A program made the translations under genes and the position numbers. The notes beneath the pieces are model-generated. The model had not been told where the DNA came from and searched no databases. It saw only the letters and a program-made list of their open reading frames with translations. A stretch of DNA of 64,000 nucleotides, from NCBI GenBank assembly GCA_032164245.1, contig JAVMKO010000001.1:251481644-251545643 (forward strand), written 5' to 3'. Below, piece after piece: positions 1-11,134 of this stretch. This DNA comes from Sternotherus odoratus (Eukaryota; Chordata; Testudines; Kinosternidae). The first letter of the stretch is position 1. Each line of letters starts with the position of its first letter.

Positions 1-46
1 TTTGCAGTTTGGGCACTCGGGCTCAAAAAGGTTTGCCATCACTGTT
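1..46. mobile_element. end of a hAT-like DNA transposon, cut by window edge
   Basis: The stretch ends in GGTTTGCCATCACTG, which resembles the terminal inverted repeats of the short hAT elements seen later in the window. The other end lies outside the window, so this is a weak call by similarity. Confidence 0.35.
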
Positions 47-342
47 GTAGATGATGGCTGAGATGTTGGTGGGGCAATATGGGGAAGCTTAGATTGCTGC
101 TGTGCTTTCACCAGGGTGGTCTGTCTGGGATCTTTTACAAGAACTACATTTATACACCTTAATACCATATACCACTTTATAAAGTTTTTTTAAAAAGTGT
201 TTTCTCAGTATCCAAATCTTGTTCTGGGAATATTTCATAGGTGCTTTTAATCTAAAATGTAATGGTATTTCTGACATCTTCAATCAGATGTACAAAAGAT
301 GCCACTTTTAAAATCTCTAACATTATACATTTGTTTTGCCAG

Positions 343-467
343 GGGGTGTCCCTAACAGCTCAGAGAGCTGCTATTGTTGTAGGAGTGGAGCTGCCAGTCT
401 ATGATCTCACCAAGAAGCACATAATTATGTCTGGACTCATGGGAGACACTGTGTATACTCACTTCCT
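343..467 (+). CDS. SLC25A30: SLC25A30 exon (second to third carrier repeat)
   Basis: The acceptor is TTTTGCCAG and the donor is GTAAGC. The exon is 125 nt and enters in phase 0. It encodes [10 protein letters not shown] through VYTHF plus two bases of a Leu codon completed by the next exon. Confidence 0.93.
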
Positions 468-3400
468 GTAAGCTTGAACAGGCATAAGAGTGAAGTTTAC
501 AAAGATCTAGTTCAGGGGTCTCAAACTCAAATGACCATGAGGGCCGCATGAGGGCTAGTGCACTGGCTCGAGGGCCGCACCACTGACACACACACACACC
601 CTCGCTGCCCCGGCTGTGCCCCCACTCCACCCCTTCCATGAGGACTAGTGCACTGGCCCGAGGGCCGCACCACTGACATACACCCCGCCCTTGCTGCCCC
701 GGCTCCGCCCCCACTCCACCCCTTCCAAGAGGTCCCACCCCTGCCCCACCTCCTCCTCTGAGCACGCAGCTCCCCATTCCCTCCTGGAAAGCGCTAGGCA
801 CCACCAACAGCTGTTTGGCAAACAAAGCAAGAGCAATCTAGGAAGTCCAGAGCTAGAAACACACACGGCCCAGCCAGGCAGCAGAGAAGCCTCCACTTCT
901 GGCCCCTCCGTCCTGCAAACTGCTATGGGGGGACCGGGGGGGGGGGGGGGGGCGCCAGGAAGCTTGGCGGGCCGCAGGGAAGGGCTTTGCGGGCCGCATG
1001 TGGCCCCCGGGCCGCATGTTTGAGACCCCTGATCTAGTTGTATGATCCCCTTACAGAAGTTGCACTAATTTTAATGTTGGACTTTTCAGAGAATAAATTA
1101 ATTTCACATTTCGTTTTTTCTCACCATCAGTTGGTGTATATATTTACTTCTAGTGTATTTAAATGGTTACTTGCAGTATTTCAATGACATTTCATGCTCT
1201 GAAAGCCAATAGTGTTTTTTGTGCTGTTCATGTATTTTTTGACCTGTATAGACATTTTTATGGTTCAAAATACCTACATTGGGTGTGTATATAAAGGATG
1301 AAACTAAAAATCCATCCTGATATTTTAAGAGTAGTAAAGACATTTTAAAGTATGAAATTTCTTCCTGATGGTTACTCTGTGTGTGTATAAGTCTTCGCCT
1401 GTGATGTATTTTTTCAGGTAAACTAACTGAAAAAGTAGTTTATTAATAGAAATGCAAAAACAACTTTTAGCCATAGCAGAAATTTTTAATTTTCCATAAG
1501 GTGTTTCTGTATATTTCTAAGTTGCTGGGAGTAGGTCATTTTTCTAATGGTTTATCTTTCATTAGCTCAAGCTTCACCTGTGGATTAGCTGGAGCACTTG
1601 CATCAAATCCAGTTGATGTTGTGAGGACACGGCTGATGAACCAGCGAAGATTTCAAGATGGAACACATTCAGGGTATAAGAATACTTTGGATTGCTTGTT
1701 ACAAGTAAGTGTAAAGTGTATAGCCAGGTTTCTCAAACTGGGGGTCGCGACCCCCCGGGGGGTTGCACAGCGCTCCCCGGGGGGTTTGCGAGCTCCTGCC
1801 GCTGCAACTCGTGGCGGCGGGGCTGGCGGGCAGCTGGCCGGCCGCAACTCGCGGCGGGGCTGGCGGGCAGCCGGCCGGCCGCAACTTTCCCAATGAAATT
1901 CATAGGCTGCAGGATTAAAACACACAAAGACTTCACGTAGTGCACTGTCAACCCATGGAACTCGTTGCCAGAGGATGCTGTGAAGGCTAAAAGTAAAACT
2001 GGGTTCAGAAACAATTGAATAAGGTCACAGAGGGTATGTCCATCAATGGCTATTAGCCATGATGATCAGGGATGTTACCACATGCTCTGGGTGTCCCTAA
2101 ACCTGCAACTACCAGAGCCTGGGGTTGGACTGCAGGCTGGATCACTTAAAATTGCCCTGTTTTCATTCCTTCTGAAGAGTCTAGCTCTGGCCATTGTCAG
2201 AGACAGGATGCTGGGTTGGATGGGCCATTGGTATGACCCAATATGGCTCTTCTTAGGGTCTGATGTCTTGTCATTAAATGTTTTAAAATGTATTTGTAAA
2301 GGTTCATGCTAAAAAAAAAAAAAAAATCAAATCACCTTTATGTAGCCCAAATAGCTACAGGAAACATGGATGTCTGTGCTGCAAATTAAGGGACAGTGTT
2401 GGTATGCCTATCTATGCTACAACGTTAATTTAGTACTGGTTACCGTGGCAGTGGAAGACGTGGTAGCACGGACCTTGGTGTGGGCTAGCTGCTGGAGTAC
2501 ATACCTAGGATCCCCAGTGGGCTTGTGTTGGGATAGCTAGCCCATCCTGTCACATCTTTACCCACACTTGCTTTCATTTAGCTAGTGAGGGTATGCCTAG
2601 CCCTGCTGCAAGTATTCCTTCATTTGTGGTGTGGACATGTCACAGATGTAAGGTGTGGGTTTCCTAGTCTTTCTTCCTTCACTGAGGAAGTTAACCAGAG
2701 CAATGGAGAACAAACTTGCTCTTTGGGTTCACAATACTGCATGGGAAGCTAAATCTCCCTCCAAAAACTTTGCAGTGCAAGCAGTTTTAAAAATATACTA
2801 ATCTTTCCCCATAATTAAACCTAATATTGTTTGTGTGTAGTGGATGACTGGGAAGAGAAAATTGTGGGCCCAGTGTAAATATCCCTTTTTAAAGTACTAC
2901 ATAAAATTGTCTTTCAGAATGGAAATTATTTATTCCAAAAGACTCATTGTTGCCTATGGTCCAATATTACCTGCTCTGAGTCTAAATGAAAGTTGTACAT
3001 GAAACATTTCTTGTGAGAGAGGCTGAAACTTTTCAAACTTCAAAAATGTGGGGAAAGATTTGTCCAAAATCAATCTCAATCAAACTTTTTTGACTCTGAT
3101 TCTTAACATGTCTAATTCCACGTTCCTTTACTGGACAAAAATAATCCTCATTGGGGTTAAATTTAGTTTAATACCTTTTTTTTTCCTAGTAAAGTTAAAT
3201 TAGTTATGTAATGTTGCTGTCAATGTGGATTTAAATACAGAGCAATGAAAATTGTTATGGTTCAAGTAAGATTTGAACTTAGTCTGATGTTGGAAACTTC
3301 TGCTTTCCTACTGCTGATGCAAAACTCTCCCTGGAAGGTTTTGGAGAGGTAGAGTCATGATTCTTGTCTTTGTCCAAAAACTGGATGGTCAGTAATTCTG

Positions 3401-4660
3401 CAACATTCCCAGTCTGAGTTGCTGTGAGGCAAGAGGCTATTACTGTGAATTGAACCAAGTGTCTTCTGCCTGTGGTAGCACATAGTACATAGGACCTTGC
3501 AGTGGCATTCATTATGTAAAGTATTAGCTGGTCTTTGGATATAATCTTTCAATGAAAGTTTTGTTTCACTCTTTTTTCATTCATACGTGTTTCTCTAAAA
3601 TATTTGTTTCAGACATGGAGACATGAAGGCTTTTTTGCTTTATATAAAGGATTCTGGCCAAACTGGTTGAGACTCGGTCCTTGGAATATTATCGTATCCT
3701 TTTCAGAAGCGTTTGGAAATATTTATTAAACTTTTTTGTGAAGAGCATTGAGTAGAGACAATTGACTAGTGAATTGTGCTTCATATAAAACATTTGGTGT
3801 AACTTGGGGAATAAACTTACTTTTATGCAGACATCTCTTTATAAATGGAGTACTACCAGTACCTGTAGTATTAATATTCCCTAAGATTTATATGAAGTTG
3901 AACCTCTGAATATTATCTTTTTTTTTTCTTTCTTTTCAAAACACTTTTTTCCTTTAGCCCCCATTTTCCCATTTGGATGTTTTAGATTGCAGTTTAGTCG
4001 ACCTAACAGTGACCAAGTCAATTAGAAGTTTGGGGAGTTCTGCTTTTGAGACTATTTCCTGCATTAACAAAATTATTTGCAGATGTCGCAAGATCTTTTT
4101 ATAGTGTTCTACTGTTATATAACTTGTACTGTAGACCACTTGCCCTCTGTTTATCCATAAGTTCTCATTGTTTAGTGAGAAGCTAAGAGGCAGTTGTAAT
4201 ATTCCTTTCTCTCTTCCCCACAAACAAAAATCTACACACCGTCATAGTTTCACCCACTAAGAAGGTAGGAGGCAAAAAGACTCTGGGTTCCTTTCCTATT
4301 GTGGCCTCTGACCTTTCTCCAATTTTAACTGGCATGCTTGGGATAGAACTTGAGGAAGGATTAGGCTGCACTAGGAGGAGGATCCTCTTGATAGGAGTAA
4401 AATGCACTGAAACAAGTTTCCCCATTAGCAGCTTGCTACAATGTTCCCTAGAGCTCTGAGTGACTTATCTTGTGGTAGACTGATAGTTGTGATAGGAGGC
4501 ATTTAATGGGAAACCAAAGTTTCACAGGTCTGCAGTCAGTAGTTAAGTGAATGCACTAGGTATTTTGCATCACCAAATGCAGATGTCTGCAATTGTTTTC
4601 CTTGACTAATTGTGCCAGTTCTTTTTGACATATGAACAGCTGAAGAAATTGGATTTCTGA
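343..4660 (+). CDS. SLC25A30: SLC25A30 (kidney mitochondrial carrier 1 / UCP6-like), last four coding exons, 5' partial
   Basis: Join 343-467, 1566-1704, 3613-3693, 4619-4660: 387 nt, 128 residues plus stop TGA, all phases consistent. SLC25A30 is an inner mitochondrial membrane carrier of the SLC25 family, close to SLC25A14 (UCP5). The translation starts [10 protein letters not shown], includes PVYDLTKKH from the second repeat, and carries the third-repeat signature PVDVVR, which fits the carrier motif Px[D/E]xx[K/R]. It continues through [18 protein letters not shown] and ends [10 protein letters not shown]. The full protein is about 290 residues, so the 5' half lies before the window. SLC25A14 is the main alternative; the wording of the segment around [10 protein letters not shown] and the neighbouring COG3 favour SLC25A30. 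The reading frame is intact. Introns carry hAT and CR1 insertions, and the last intron looks U12-type. Confidence 0.93.
513..1031. mobile_element. non-autonomous hAT transposon, intact with 8-bp TSD
   Basis: The ends are CAGGGGTCTCAAAC and GTTTGAGACCCCTG, perfect terminal inverted repeats, flanked by the 8-bp duplication ATCTAGTT (505-512 and 1032-1039). This size is the hAT signature. The interior is G/C-rich, with an internal partial repeat (two similar blocks near 540-620 and 640-720) and a G-run at 937-952. It has no transposase. Confidence 0.92.
1566..1704 (+). CDS. SLC25A30: SLC25A30 exon with third carrier signature
   Basis: The acceptor is TTTCATTAG and the donor is GTAAGT. The 139-nt exon encodes [20 protein letters not shown] and onward to LDCLLQ. 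PVDVVR is the Px[D/E]xx[K/R] carrier motif. Confidence 0.95.
1727..1895. mobile_element. hAT-like GC-rich MITE fragment
   Basis: Begins TTTCTCAAACTGGGGGTCGCGACC, a common hAT-derived terminal motif. It contains a tandem duplication of a GCAACTCGCGGCGGGGCTGG-type unit with GCCGGCC blocks. A clear right end is missing; it runs into the CR1 that follows. Confidence 0.6.
1900..2280 (+). mobile_element. CR1 LINE, 3' end fragment
   Basis: Matches the conserved CR1 3' region: GGAACTCGTTGCCAGAGGAT, then CCATCAATGGCTATTAGCCA, and the tail GACAGGATGCTGGGTTGGAT. It is diverged and 5'-truncated, with no coding capacity. The remaining intron to 3612 contains an A-run (2311-2326) and nothing else recognised. 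Confidence 0.88.
3613..3693 (+). CDS. SLC25A30: SLC25A30 exon, penultimate
   Basis: The acceptor is TTTGTTTCAG. The exon is 81 nt, phase 0 at both ends, and encodes [18 protein letters not shown] through GPWNII. The donor reads GTATCCTT, the U12-type 5' splice site consensus. Confidence 0.93.
3694..4618 (+). other. SLC25A30: SLC25A30 last intron, U12-type (minor spliceosome) signature
   Basis: The intron begins GTATCCTTTT (3694-3703), an exact match to the U12 donor RTATCCTT. Near its 3' end it has TTTTCCTTGAC (4596-4606), matching the U12 branch-site consensus, with the likely branch A at 4605, 13 nt before the last base of the AG. There is little polypyrimidine tract after the branch site, as usual for U12 introns. 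The splice joins NII to FFLTYEQ in phase 0. No other gene is seen inside its 925 nt. Confidence 0.85.
4619..4660 (+). CDS. SLC25A30: SLC25A30 terminal coding exon
   Basis: The acceptor is ATTGTGCCAG. The exon encodes [13 protein letters not shown] and then TGA (4658-4660). It restores the conserved family C-terminus; without this splice the previous exon would read into unrelated residues and stop. Confidence 0.93.
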   Translation, partial: FFLTYEQLKKLDF

Positions 4661-7660
4661 AAGATGCCTGATTGTGTAATAAATTAGTAAACTGTGCTGA
4701 CATGGTATTTGAACTCAAGGCATCTTTTTAAAAATGCTCTTCAATGTTTTCTCATCGGAGCATAGCACTTGCTGGCAGAAAGCAGGAAGATCAGAAGAAC
4801 ATTGTAAATCAAGACCACACATAAAAAATAGAACTGTGGATGCTTAACTGATATGCTAAATGCTATGCACAAATTACTGAAATGGAATCTAAAGTTGGCA
4901 ATACTCTGAACTGTTTAAATGCTGTTGGACATAATGTATAGTACAACTCCAAAGGTTTTTCTGCTAAAAATGTTTTCCTTCTGGATGAGATTTTAATGGG
5001 AAAAGAGCTACATCTGTTTGTCCAGAGGTAAGTAGGTAATAGAAGAGCCTCACTCTTTTGTCCATGCTCATGAAATTGGATGTATTAATATGGTCATAAA
5101 TAGTGGATTACACTTCTGAAATTTTTGATGCCTTGGAGTTCAAGTGCAGGATACTGAATTTTATTTCCAGTGACTCCAGGTCTTCATAAAAATACTTTTA
5201 AATGAACATCTGGATTCAGAGCACGTTTCTGTTGCTTTCTATCATTTAAATGTATATTTAACTTAAGTTGGGAGCAATGAAGCTTCAATTTAACATAACT
5301 TGTTACTGTCACCATTTTGCATGTTTGAGAAAAGTCTGGTATTTAAGGTAGCTTACTCTTGGCCTTCAATAGAAGGGATTCTAATATGTTTCATCAAGAG
5401 ATTAATATCTATAGACTTAAAAAAGATCTAGTAAAAATAGAGCATTCATTCTACCATCTGACTCCTGTGCAGGAGGGACTTAATTTTTCAATACTTGTTT
5501 GTCCTGTGAAGAGGAACTGCTCTAAGCTCTTAGTGGCTGTCACACATCACTTGAAAGATGCATGCCACACATTGAGGCAGTTTAACCGCTGAAAGCTCTA
5601 GAAAGGCAGATGCTTACATGAGCATACGTCCAAAAGAGGCAATCTAATGTATTGTGACCTTCCTAAACAGTTAAGAGAATTGTGCTGATCAATGTTTTTC
5701 ATTCAGCAAAATGAGTTCAGTTAGTTACTTTAATAGAGCTTCTTTTAAGAGCAGTGTGAGTTGACTTCTGTGTAGGTTCTACTTTGTCTTGTGCAACAAA
5801 ACTTTCTGCCATAAACTAAAGAAAATTAGTATTCGGGTTACTGTCTGAATGCAGTTTATTCAGTTACAAAGGCATCTGAGTGAATGTTTGTTCTGGATCC
5901 ACTGGCTTGCAGTGTAGGATTAAGTGTACAGTTGTGTATGGAGATTTTTATCTTGAAACATTACAATATCTGCCTATTCATACATTCCACTTAAAGCAAT
6001 TCATGTTCTAGTGTGGCTTTAACACTTTAATATTTCAGCATTTAAATGGTTGGTTTCAAGATGCACAAGGTAGGTATTTTTAAATGCACAAGGCACTTTT
6101 CTTAAAATATCAAGCTTTAAGGTAAAAACATTACTTTTCAAAGTGTTGGAATATATTTAAGGTAAATATGATGCATAGTTATGCTCGTGTGTGCTGTCAG
6201 TATTACTGCAATTCTTAAACTTTTTTGTGTAGAAATCTTCACAAAATATTTTTTGTCCAGAATGTAAAACAAAATTAAGGATGTATCGCTTCAACTTTTT
6301 AGAACTTAAACACTTTTAGAATGAGTAAAATGCATTGCTGCTAAGTCATGAACATTTGCATACAAATGGAATCTAGAGATCATTCTGAGGCATTGGTTAG
6401 AGTGTAATTATGATGGTCAATAAGAATTTTCTGCTGGTACTGCAAACTGTATGTTGTGTAGTTCATAATTTAAATAGGGTTCCTGTAACTAAAAATGTAC
6501 ATGTCAGACAGTCTCAATAGGTTAATAGTAACAAAAATCAAGTGGGAAGTCTGACAAGCTAATTCACTTTTAGTTTGACAAGCTTGCAGACCCAAGGGCT
6601 CCATGAAGGTCAGACTGTGCTTTTGCTGTTCAGTACCCCTGGCTGCTTAGCACCAGAATCTTTAATCCCAATTGGAATGCCTTTGTTTGCAAAAAGTTGC
6701 TGTGGGTAAAATGGAAATCCTGTGTTTAGAAGTTCTCGGTGTCTCTCAGGTGCTGCCCTGATGTTAGGGAAGAATTAGTGTCCCAGTCTTTTCCAAATGA
6801 TGACTCCATGTTACAACAGAAAAGTCTCAGGACCACATTCCCATCTAACTATAAAGAAAAGGAATGGTGTTTGCAATTTCCCAGAGTGAGAACCCATGCC
6901 ACAGATATTGAAAACTCTGGCCTACAGTCCTGAATGGCAGGAAGGCATCAAAATAGCCTTGCCTAGCAGTGTCAGGGCTCTTAACTTTTCTTAAGGAAAA
7001 ATTGCAGGGGGAGGGGGAAGACATTTTAAGCCAAGTTAAATGTTTGAAATTCTCAGTTATAATTGTACTTTCACCTACACATTAGTATTAATAGTATGAG
7101 TTCCTTGCAGAAATGTTCTATATTTTTCTGGTATGACTGAATTCTCAATGCTGCTTGATATGTAGAATCGGCAGGTTACCCCAATCCACTGTACCATCAA
7201 GTTGAGTTTGTGGGTGGTGTATATGCAAGTGTATATGGTCTCATTTGACAGGTGGTGCATATTACTGCAAATGACCTTACTAACCCTTCATGCTGAACTT
7301 CTCACATTGAAAGGGATATGCGAATATTAAGAAAATCACCAAAACAATCATCTTTGTGCCAAGAATCATTGACTTACAGAATTTCATTACTGTTTTCATA
7401 TTAGATCATAAGTGTGTTCTGAAATACTGAACATGTGCTTCATTCAGCCCAATTTGTTACTGCTGCTCATAGATGTATTGTGCTAGTGAAGTTATTTATT
7501 CATATGGAATGTTACAGGGAAACAATGTTTATGCTTTGTATTCACATGCCTTATCTGCATGGGAAAATGTCATATTTCAGCATAATAAATATATGTGGGG
7601 GGAGAATGCACGATGCTTTGGTCTGTGGGGATCTAAAATAAATGCAACTAAAACTCACTC
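4661..7660 (+). other. probable SLC25A30 3' UTR and downstream DNA
   Basis: About 3 kb of A/T-rich, apparently single-copy sequence without a credible coding region. AATAAA occurs 18 bases past the stop (4678-4683) and again at 7637-7642; the far site would suit a long 3' UTR. The true end cannot be fixed from sequence. ORFs here are short and look like chance. Confidence 0.4.
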
Positions 7661-8230
7661 GGTTTTCACATTTTAACAATGCTTCTTGTCCAACTAACAA
7701 TCAAGACTGTAATTCCTCTTCACCGCTAGATCAAAGTAAAACACTGGATTTAATTCTACCAATCTACTGATCTAGTGCAATTTTTGTCTGAGTTATTTTA
7801 AATCATAACTCTGCTTGAAGTAGGGATATGCTCCTGTACTGCTTGACAGACGAAAGCAGGCATGTAGGGCCCTATTTTTAAATGTACTTGGATACCAATC
7901 TGCATTTTTAGGCACCTAAATGCCTTTAGAAAGATGGACTTTAATGTCTCTCCCCCCCCCCCCCCCCCTCTCTTCTGGGAGACTCCAGCAGCTGAAGGTA
8001 AATGCCATCCTTCTGTTTCCCAGCCACTTCAAAATATGGGAGGAAGGAGGATCACAAACCTGCTGCAGACTGAAGGGAGCAGAGGCCTACCATTTAGGAT
8101 GGTAGAGAGAGAGAATGTGACCTGAAAGGCTGGATGTCAATTCTGAAGCAGTTCAGTAAGAGCAGCCTATTGTAGCTCAAGAACTGCCCTGAGCTGACTT
8201 CTCTTCAGTGGCACAGCATGTTCCTTTCTT
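7660..8230. other. intergenic, nothing recognised
   Basis: No gene or known repeat recognised. A C-run at about 7953-7968 is a mononucleotide tract; short ORFs across it are artefacts. Confidence 0.4.
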
Positions 8231-8290
8231 CCCCCTAAGGCAGTGGTTTTCAAACTGTGGGTCATGACCAGGTACTGGGTCAAGGTGGCT
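8231..8290 (+). repeat. hAT-like terminal segment, copy 1 of a 60-bp identical pair
   Basis: CCCCCTAAGG, then CAGTGGTTTTCAAACTGTGG and about 30 further bases. The CAGTGG...CAAACT motif is a typical hAT end. It is identical over 60 bases to 9575-9634. The downstream sequences differ and no right end is visible. Confidence 0.65.
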
Positions 8291-9390
8291 CTGATCAGCA
8301 CTCCACCAACTGGACTGCTAAAAGTCCTGTTGCTGCCCTACCTAAGGATAAACCTCGAAGATTACAAAAACTGTTAAGTAAAGCAAGGAAAGGTATTAAA
8401 TTATCTTCTGCTTTAGCTTGTGAATTTTTCCTATGCTAGTCTTATTTCTGTTTTTTGTAACTTTAAAGCTAAGCTTTCCTCTGTTTTTAAATCTTATTTG
8501 CCCTGTAAAGTTACCTTCCATCCTGACAGCTGTGATTATTTTTTAAAAAATAATTCTTTAAAAAATCTGCTTGGGTCTTTAGGACACTGCAAACCAGAGA
8601 TTTATCTGTGCTCGCTTTGTAACCAATTGGTTAGTACATCATTCTCAAGCCCCCAGGAAAGGGTCATGAAGGGATTTGAGGGGGATATTTTTGTGGGTAA
8701 ATGGGGCTCCAAGGGGCCTCTCCCTGAGTTTGTATAAATCACTTGGTTGTGGCAACAGCAGTACTGTCCAAGGACAAGGAAAGGAATTTGTGCCTTGGAA
8801 AAGTTTTAACCTAAACTGCTAGAAATAAGCTTAGGGGGTCTTTTGGGTGGGTCCTCATATGTACCCCAGAGTGGGGAGGGCACCCTAACACCTCCTCCCA
8901 ACCCTCTGCCCTACTCCTGAGTCTACAATAGAAGTAGATAAAGCCTGAGTATAGTGAGACTTATTTCAGATAATTAGTATTTGAAAACTGAAGAGGCTTT
9001 TTTTTTTAAAATCTGGATTAAATGTTATTCCAGAAAACAATTTAGGAATGTTTAGACACATAATCATTTTTTATATACATTACTTTTAATTTCCTCTAAG
9101 TATAATTTGTTTTCCAAAACAATACTAACCATGTATTTTCATAGCATGATCTTAAGTTTATAGTTAATTACACCTAAGTGCCATTAAATCTCTTTATATA
9201 TGGCTTGTAGTAGTTTGTGCAGCTGTAACAGCATGACATGTTTTATAAACCCCAGTCACTACTTTCAGTTATACATAAACATAAAAACAAATTAAAAGTG
9301 GAAGAGTTCACTCCCTACAGAAACAGTGAGAAGAAAAAGGTTTCCTAAAATGTAGGCTTAATAAAAAAAAATAAATGGAGATATACCAAT
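8291..9390. other. intergenic, possible interior of the hAT-like element then unique DNA
   Basis: No coding gene recognised. The first 400 bases may belong to the element starting at 8241, but I see no matching right terminus. Confidence 0.3.
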
Positions 9391-9394
9391 CTCC

Positions 9395-9574
9395 TAGAAC
9401 TGGAAAGACCTTGAAGGTCATCGAGTCCAGTCCCCTGCCTACACTAGCAGGATCCTCCTGCCTACACTAGCAGGATTTTTTTTTGCCCCAGATCCCTAAA
9501 TGGCCCCCTCAAGGATTGAACTCACAACCCTGGGTTTAGCAGGCCAACGCGCAAACCACTGAGCTATCCCCCCA
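9395..9574 (-). mobile_element. tRNA-derived SINE
   Basis: Read on the minus strand, it has an A box TAGCTCAGTGG and a B box GAGTTCAATCC with tRNA-like spacing, then a tail containing a GACCTTCAAGG-type segment. The motif CCTGCCTACACTAGCAGGAT is duplicated in tandem at about 9436-9475. The RNA polymerase III promoter boxes identify it as a SINE; the family resembles those in cryptodiran turtles, which is inference. Confidence 0.8.
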
Positions 9575-9634
9575 CCCCCTAAGGCAGTGGTTTTCAAACT
9601 GTGGGTCATGACCAGGTACTGGGTCAAGGTGGCT
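9575..9634 (+). repeat. hAT-like terminal segment, copy 2 of a 60-bp identical pair
   Basis: Identical over 60 bases to 8231-8290, including the CCCCCTAAGG before the presumed CAGTGG terminus. It abuts the SINE directly. Confidence 0.65.
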
Positions 9635-10529
9635 TCATTCATCCAAGTCTCAAAATCCTTGCTCATAAAGTCTACACAGTCTCCAGAAACTTTTGGATGT
9701 AAGGTGATTAATCTGCCAAGTAAGAGTAGGAGTGAGTGGGGTCTGGGTCACTGTCTCAGCTCTTTGGGGAGGGGAGGAGAAGAGAAATCTTCTTAGGCAC
9801 ATGTGTTGCAGGGGTTTTTCAGGAAGTCAAAATTAACCTACTGGCTAAATGGTATATTTTCTTTGTAAAGTAATATGGAAAACTAACCCCCCCCCCAAAA
9901 AAAACCCCCAAACAAACAAAAAAACCTGAAAGAAAAAAGTTAAGATGCTAGTTTCAAAGCTGGAAGATAAACTAGTAGCTCAGGACCATATTGCATCATG
10001 TTGGTTTTAATGTTTAAAATGTAGCTTTCATTACTGCACAAGCAAATAAAGTTGAAATGGATGTAGTGTAGCAGGGAGAAGTGTAAATACATAGAAAGAT
10101 AATTGAGTTTAATGTGTTGTGGGGCAATATAGAATAGTAAAGTCCCTTAGTGCATAAACCACACTGAGGAAAAATAACAAATCTTGCAAGACTCCTTGAG
10201 AGATTATATAAAGAAGGGAAGGGGGCAGGTGCTCCACAATTGTGTGAGGACACAGGCAGGTATTCCATGCCCTAGCCATGTAGGGGTGGGTGATAACTGT
10301 GGTGTTCTACTCTGTGACCTCCAGGGGGGTAGTGATAGTGCCCCTGTTTTCCTTTACTAGCTGGGTTTAGAGTTAATAGCCCCTGCACCTGTAGATGGGT
10401 CTGATCGCTCGCTCAGGCTGCTCAGCGCTCTTGTTCCAGGCTGGATGCAGACTCAGGTATATGCCCTGGCCCTAGTTACACTCACTTCATGTTCCCTCAT
10501 TTTAATTGTCAGCAGGGTAGAACTTAAAG
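9635..10529. other. intergenic DNA upstream of COG3
   Basis: No gene is recognised. There is a C/A-rich simple tract at 9887-9925. GC content and CpG frequency rise from about 10530. Confidence 0.35.
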
Positions 10530-10738
10530 CAGGCGGGTGCTGGGGTTGTGGCGTCCAAGGCCTTTTGCTGCAGGCGGCTTGAGGGGACGAATACAATCGG
10601 CCCGCAGTGCCAGTGCCCCTGACGCCGGCTGAAGCGTCAGCATTACAGAGCGGGAAGTGACCTGCTCCGGCTCTGCAGCCTAGCGGCCAAAGCGGGATTA
10701 GAACGCGTGTCTCCGGCGGGCTGCGATGCCTCCGGCCG

Positions 10739-10816
10739 GCAAGGGGCGCTGCTGCTTCCGCTGCCGGCTTTTCTCACTCAATAGCTGCCGGCAGCGGAAG
10801 CAGCAGCGCCCCTTGC
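10739..10816. repeat. perfect 30-bp inverted repeat, 18-nt loop
   Basis: Arms 10739-10768 and 10787-10816 are exact reverse complements; the right arm begins GCCGGCAGCGGAAGCAGCAG. The spacer is TTTTCTCACTCAATAGCT. It would form a strong hairpin in DNA or RNA. It sits about 320 bp before the COG3 start codon. Confidence 0.9.
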
Positions 10817-10873
10817 TGTCACAACGGGCCGGACAGGCAGACCCCGTCCCACGTGCCCGTCTGTGCGTCGCAA

Positions 10874-10881
10874 TGACGTCA
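10874..10881. promoter_or_regulatory. CRE/ATF palindrome TGACGTCA
   Basis: Exact full CRE consensus in the CpG island, suggesting CREB/ATF binding. The site is seen directly; occupancy is inference. Confidence 0.65.
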
Positions 10882-10932
10882 TGAGAGCGAAGGCATTTCC
10901 GCTTCATCGGGTTCGAAGAGCCCCTCATTATA

Positions 10933-10940
10933 CCGGAAGT
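10933..10940 (+). promoter_or_regulatory. ETS-type site CCGGAAGT
   Basis: Exact match to the ETS/GABPA core, frequent near TATA-less start sites. Confidence 0.5.
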
Positions 10941-11087
10941 TTCCGTCCCCGATCAGCTCCCCCCTCCCCCCCGGGAGTGTGTGCGTGGAACCGTCCCACC
11001 TGCCTCGTTCCCTCCGGAAGCGTTTCCGGGTTCAGGTGGTTCCGCTCCTCTCTCTGCCCCCCCCGCCGCGTCGGACTCTCCCGGATC

Positions 11088-11096
11088 CCGGAAGTG
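11088..11096 (+). promoter_or_regulatory. ETS-type site CCGGAAGTG
   Basis: Second ETS/GABPA core, 38 bases before the COG3 start codon, within the likely 5' UTR or core promoter. Confidence 0.5.
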
Positions 11097-11134
11097 GCCC
11101 CTCCCGCCCGCTCCGGCTCCCGCTGGCCGCGAGG

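Noticed and set aside
352..1023. ORFs of 83-157 residues on both strands
   Set aside because: They cover the hAT MITE at 513-1031 and have no known family.
3694..3706. A 13-nt micro-intron GTATCCTTTTCAG
   Set aside because: Too short for splicing; the correct acceptor at 4618 restores the conserved carrier C-terminus.
9510..9574. Possible tRNA gene on the minus strand
   Set aside because: A and B boxes are present but the cloverleaf is incomplete and the flanks are SINE tail; it is a SINE.
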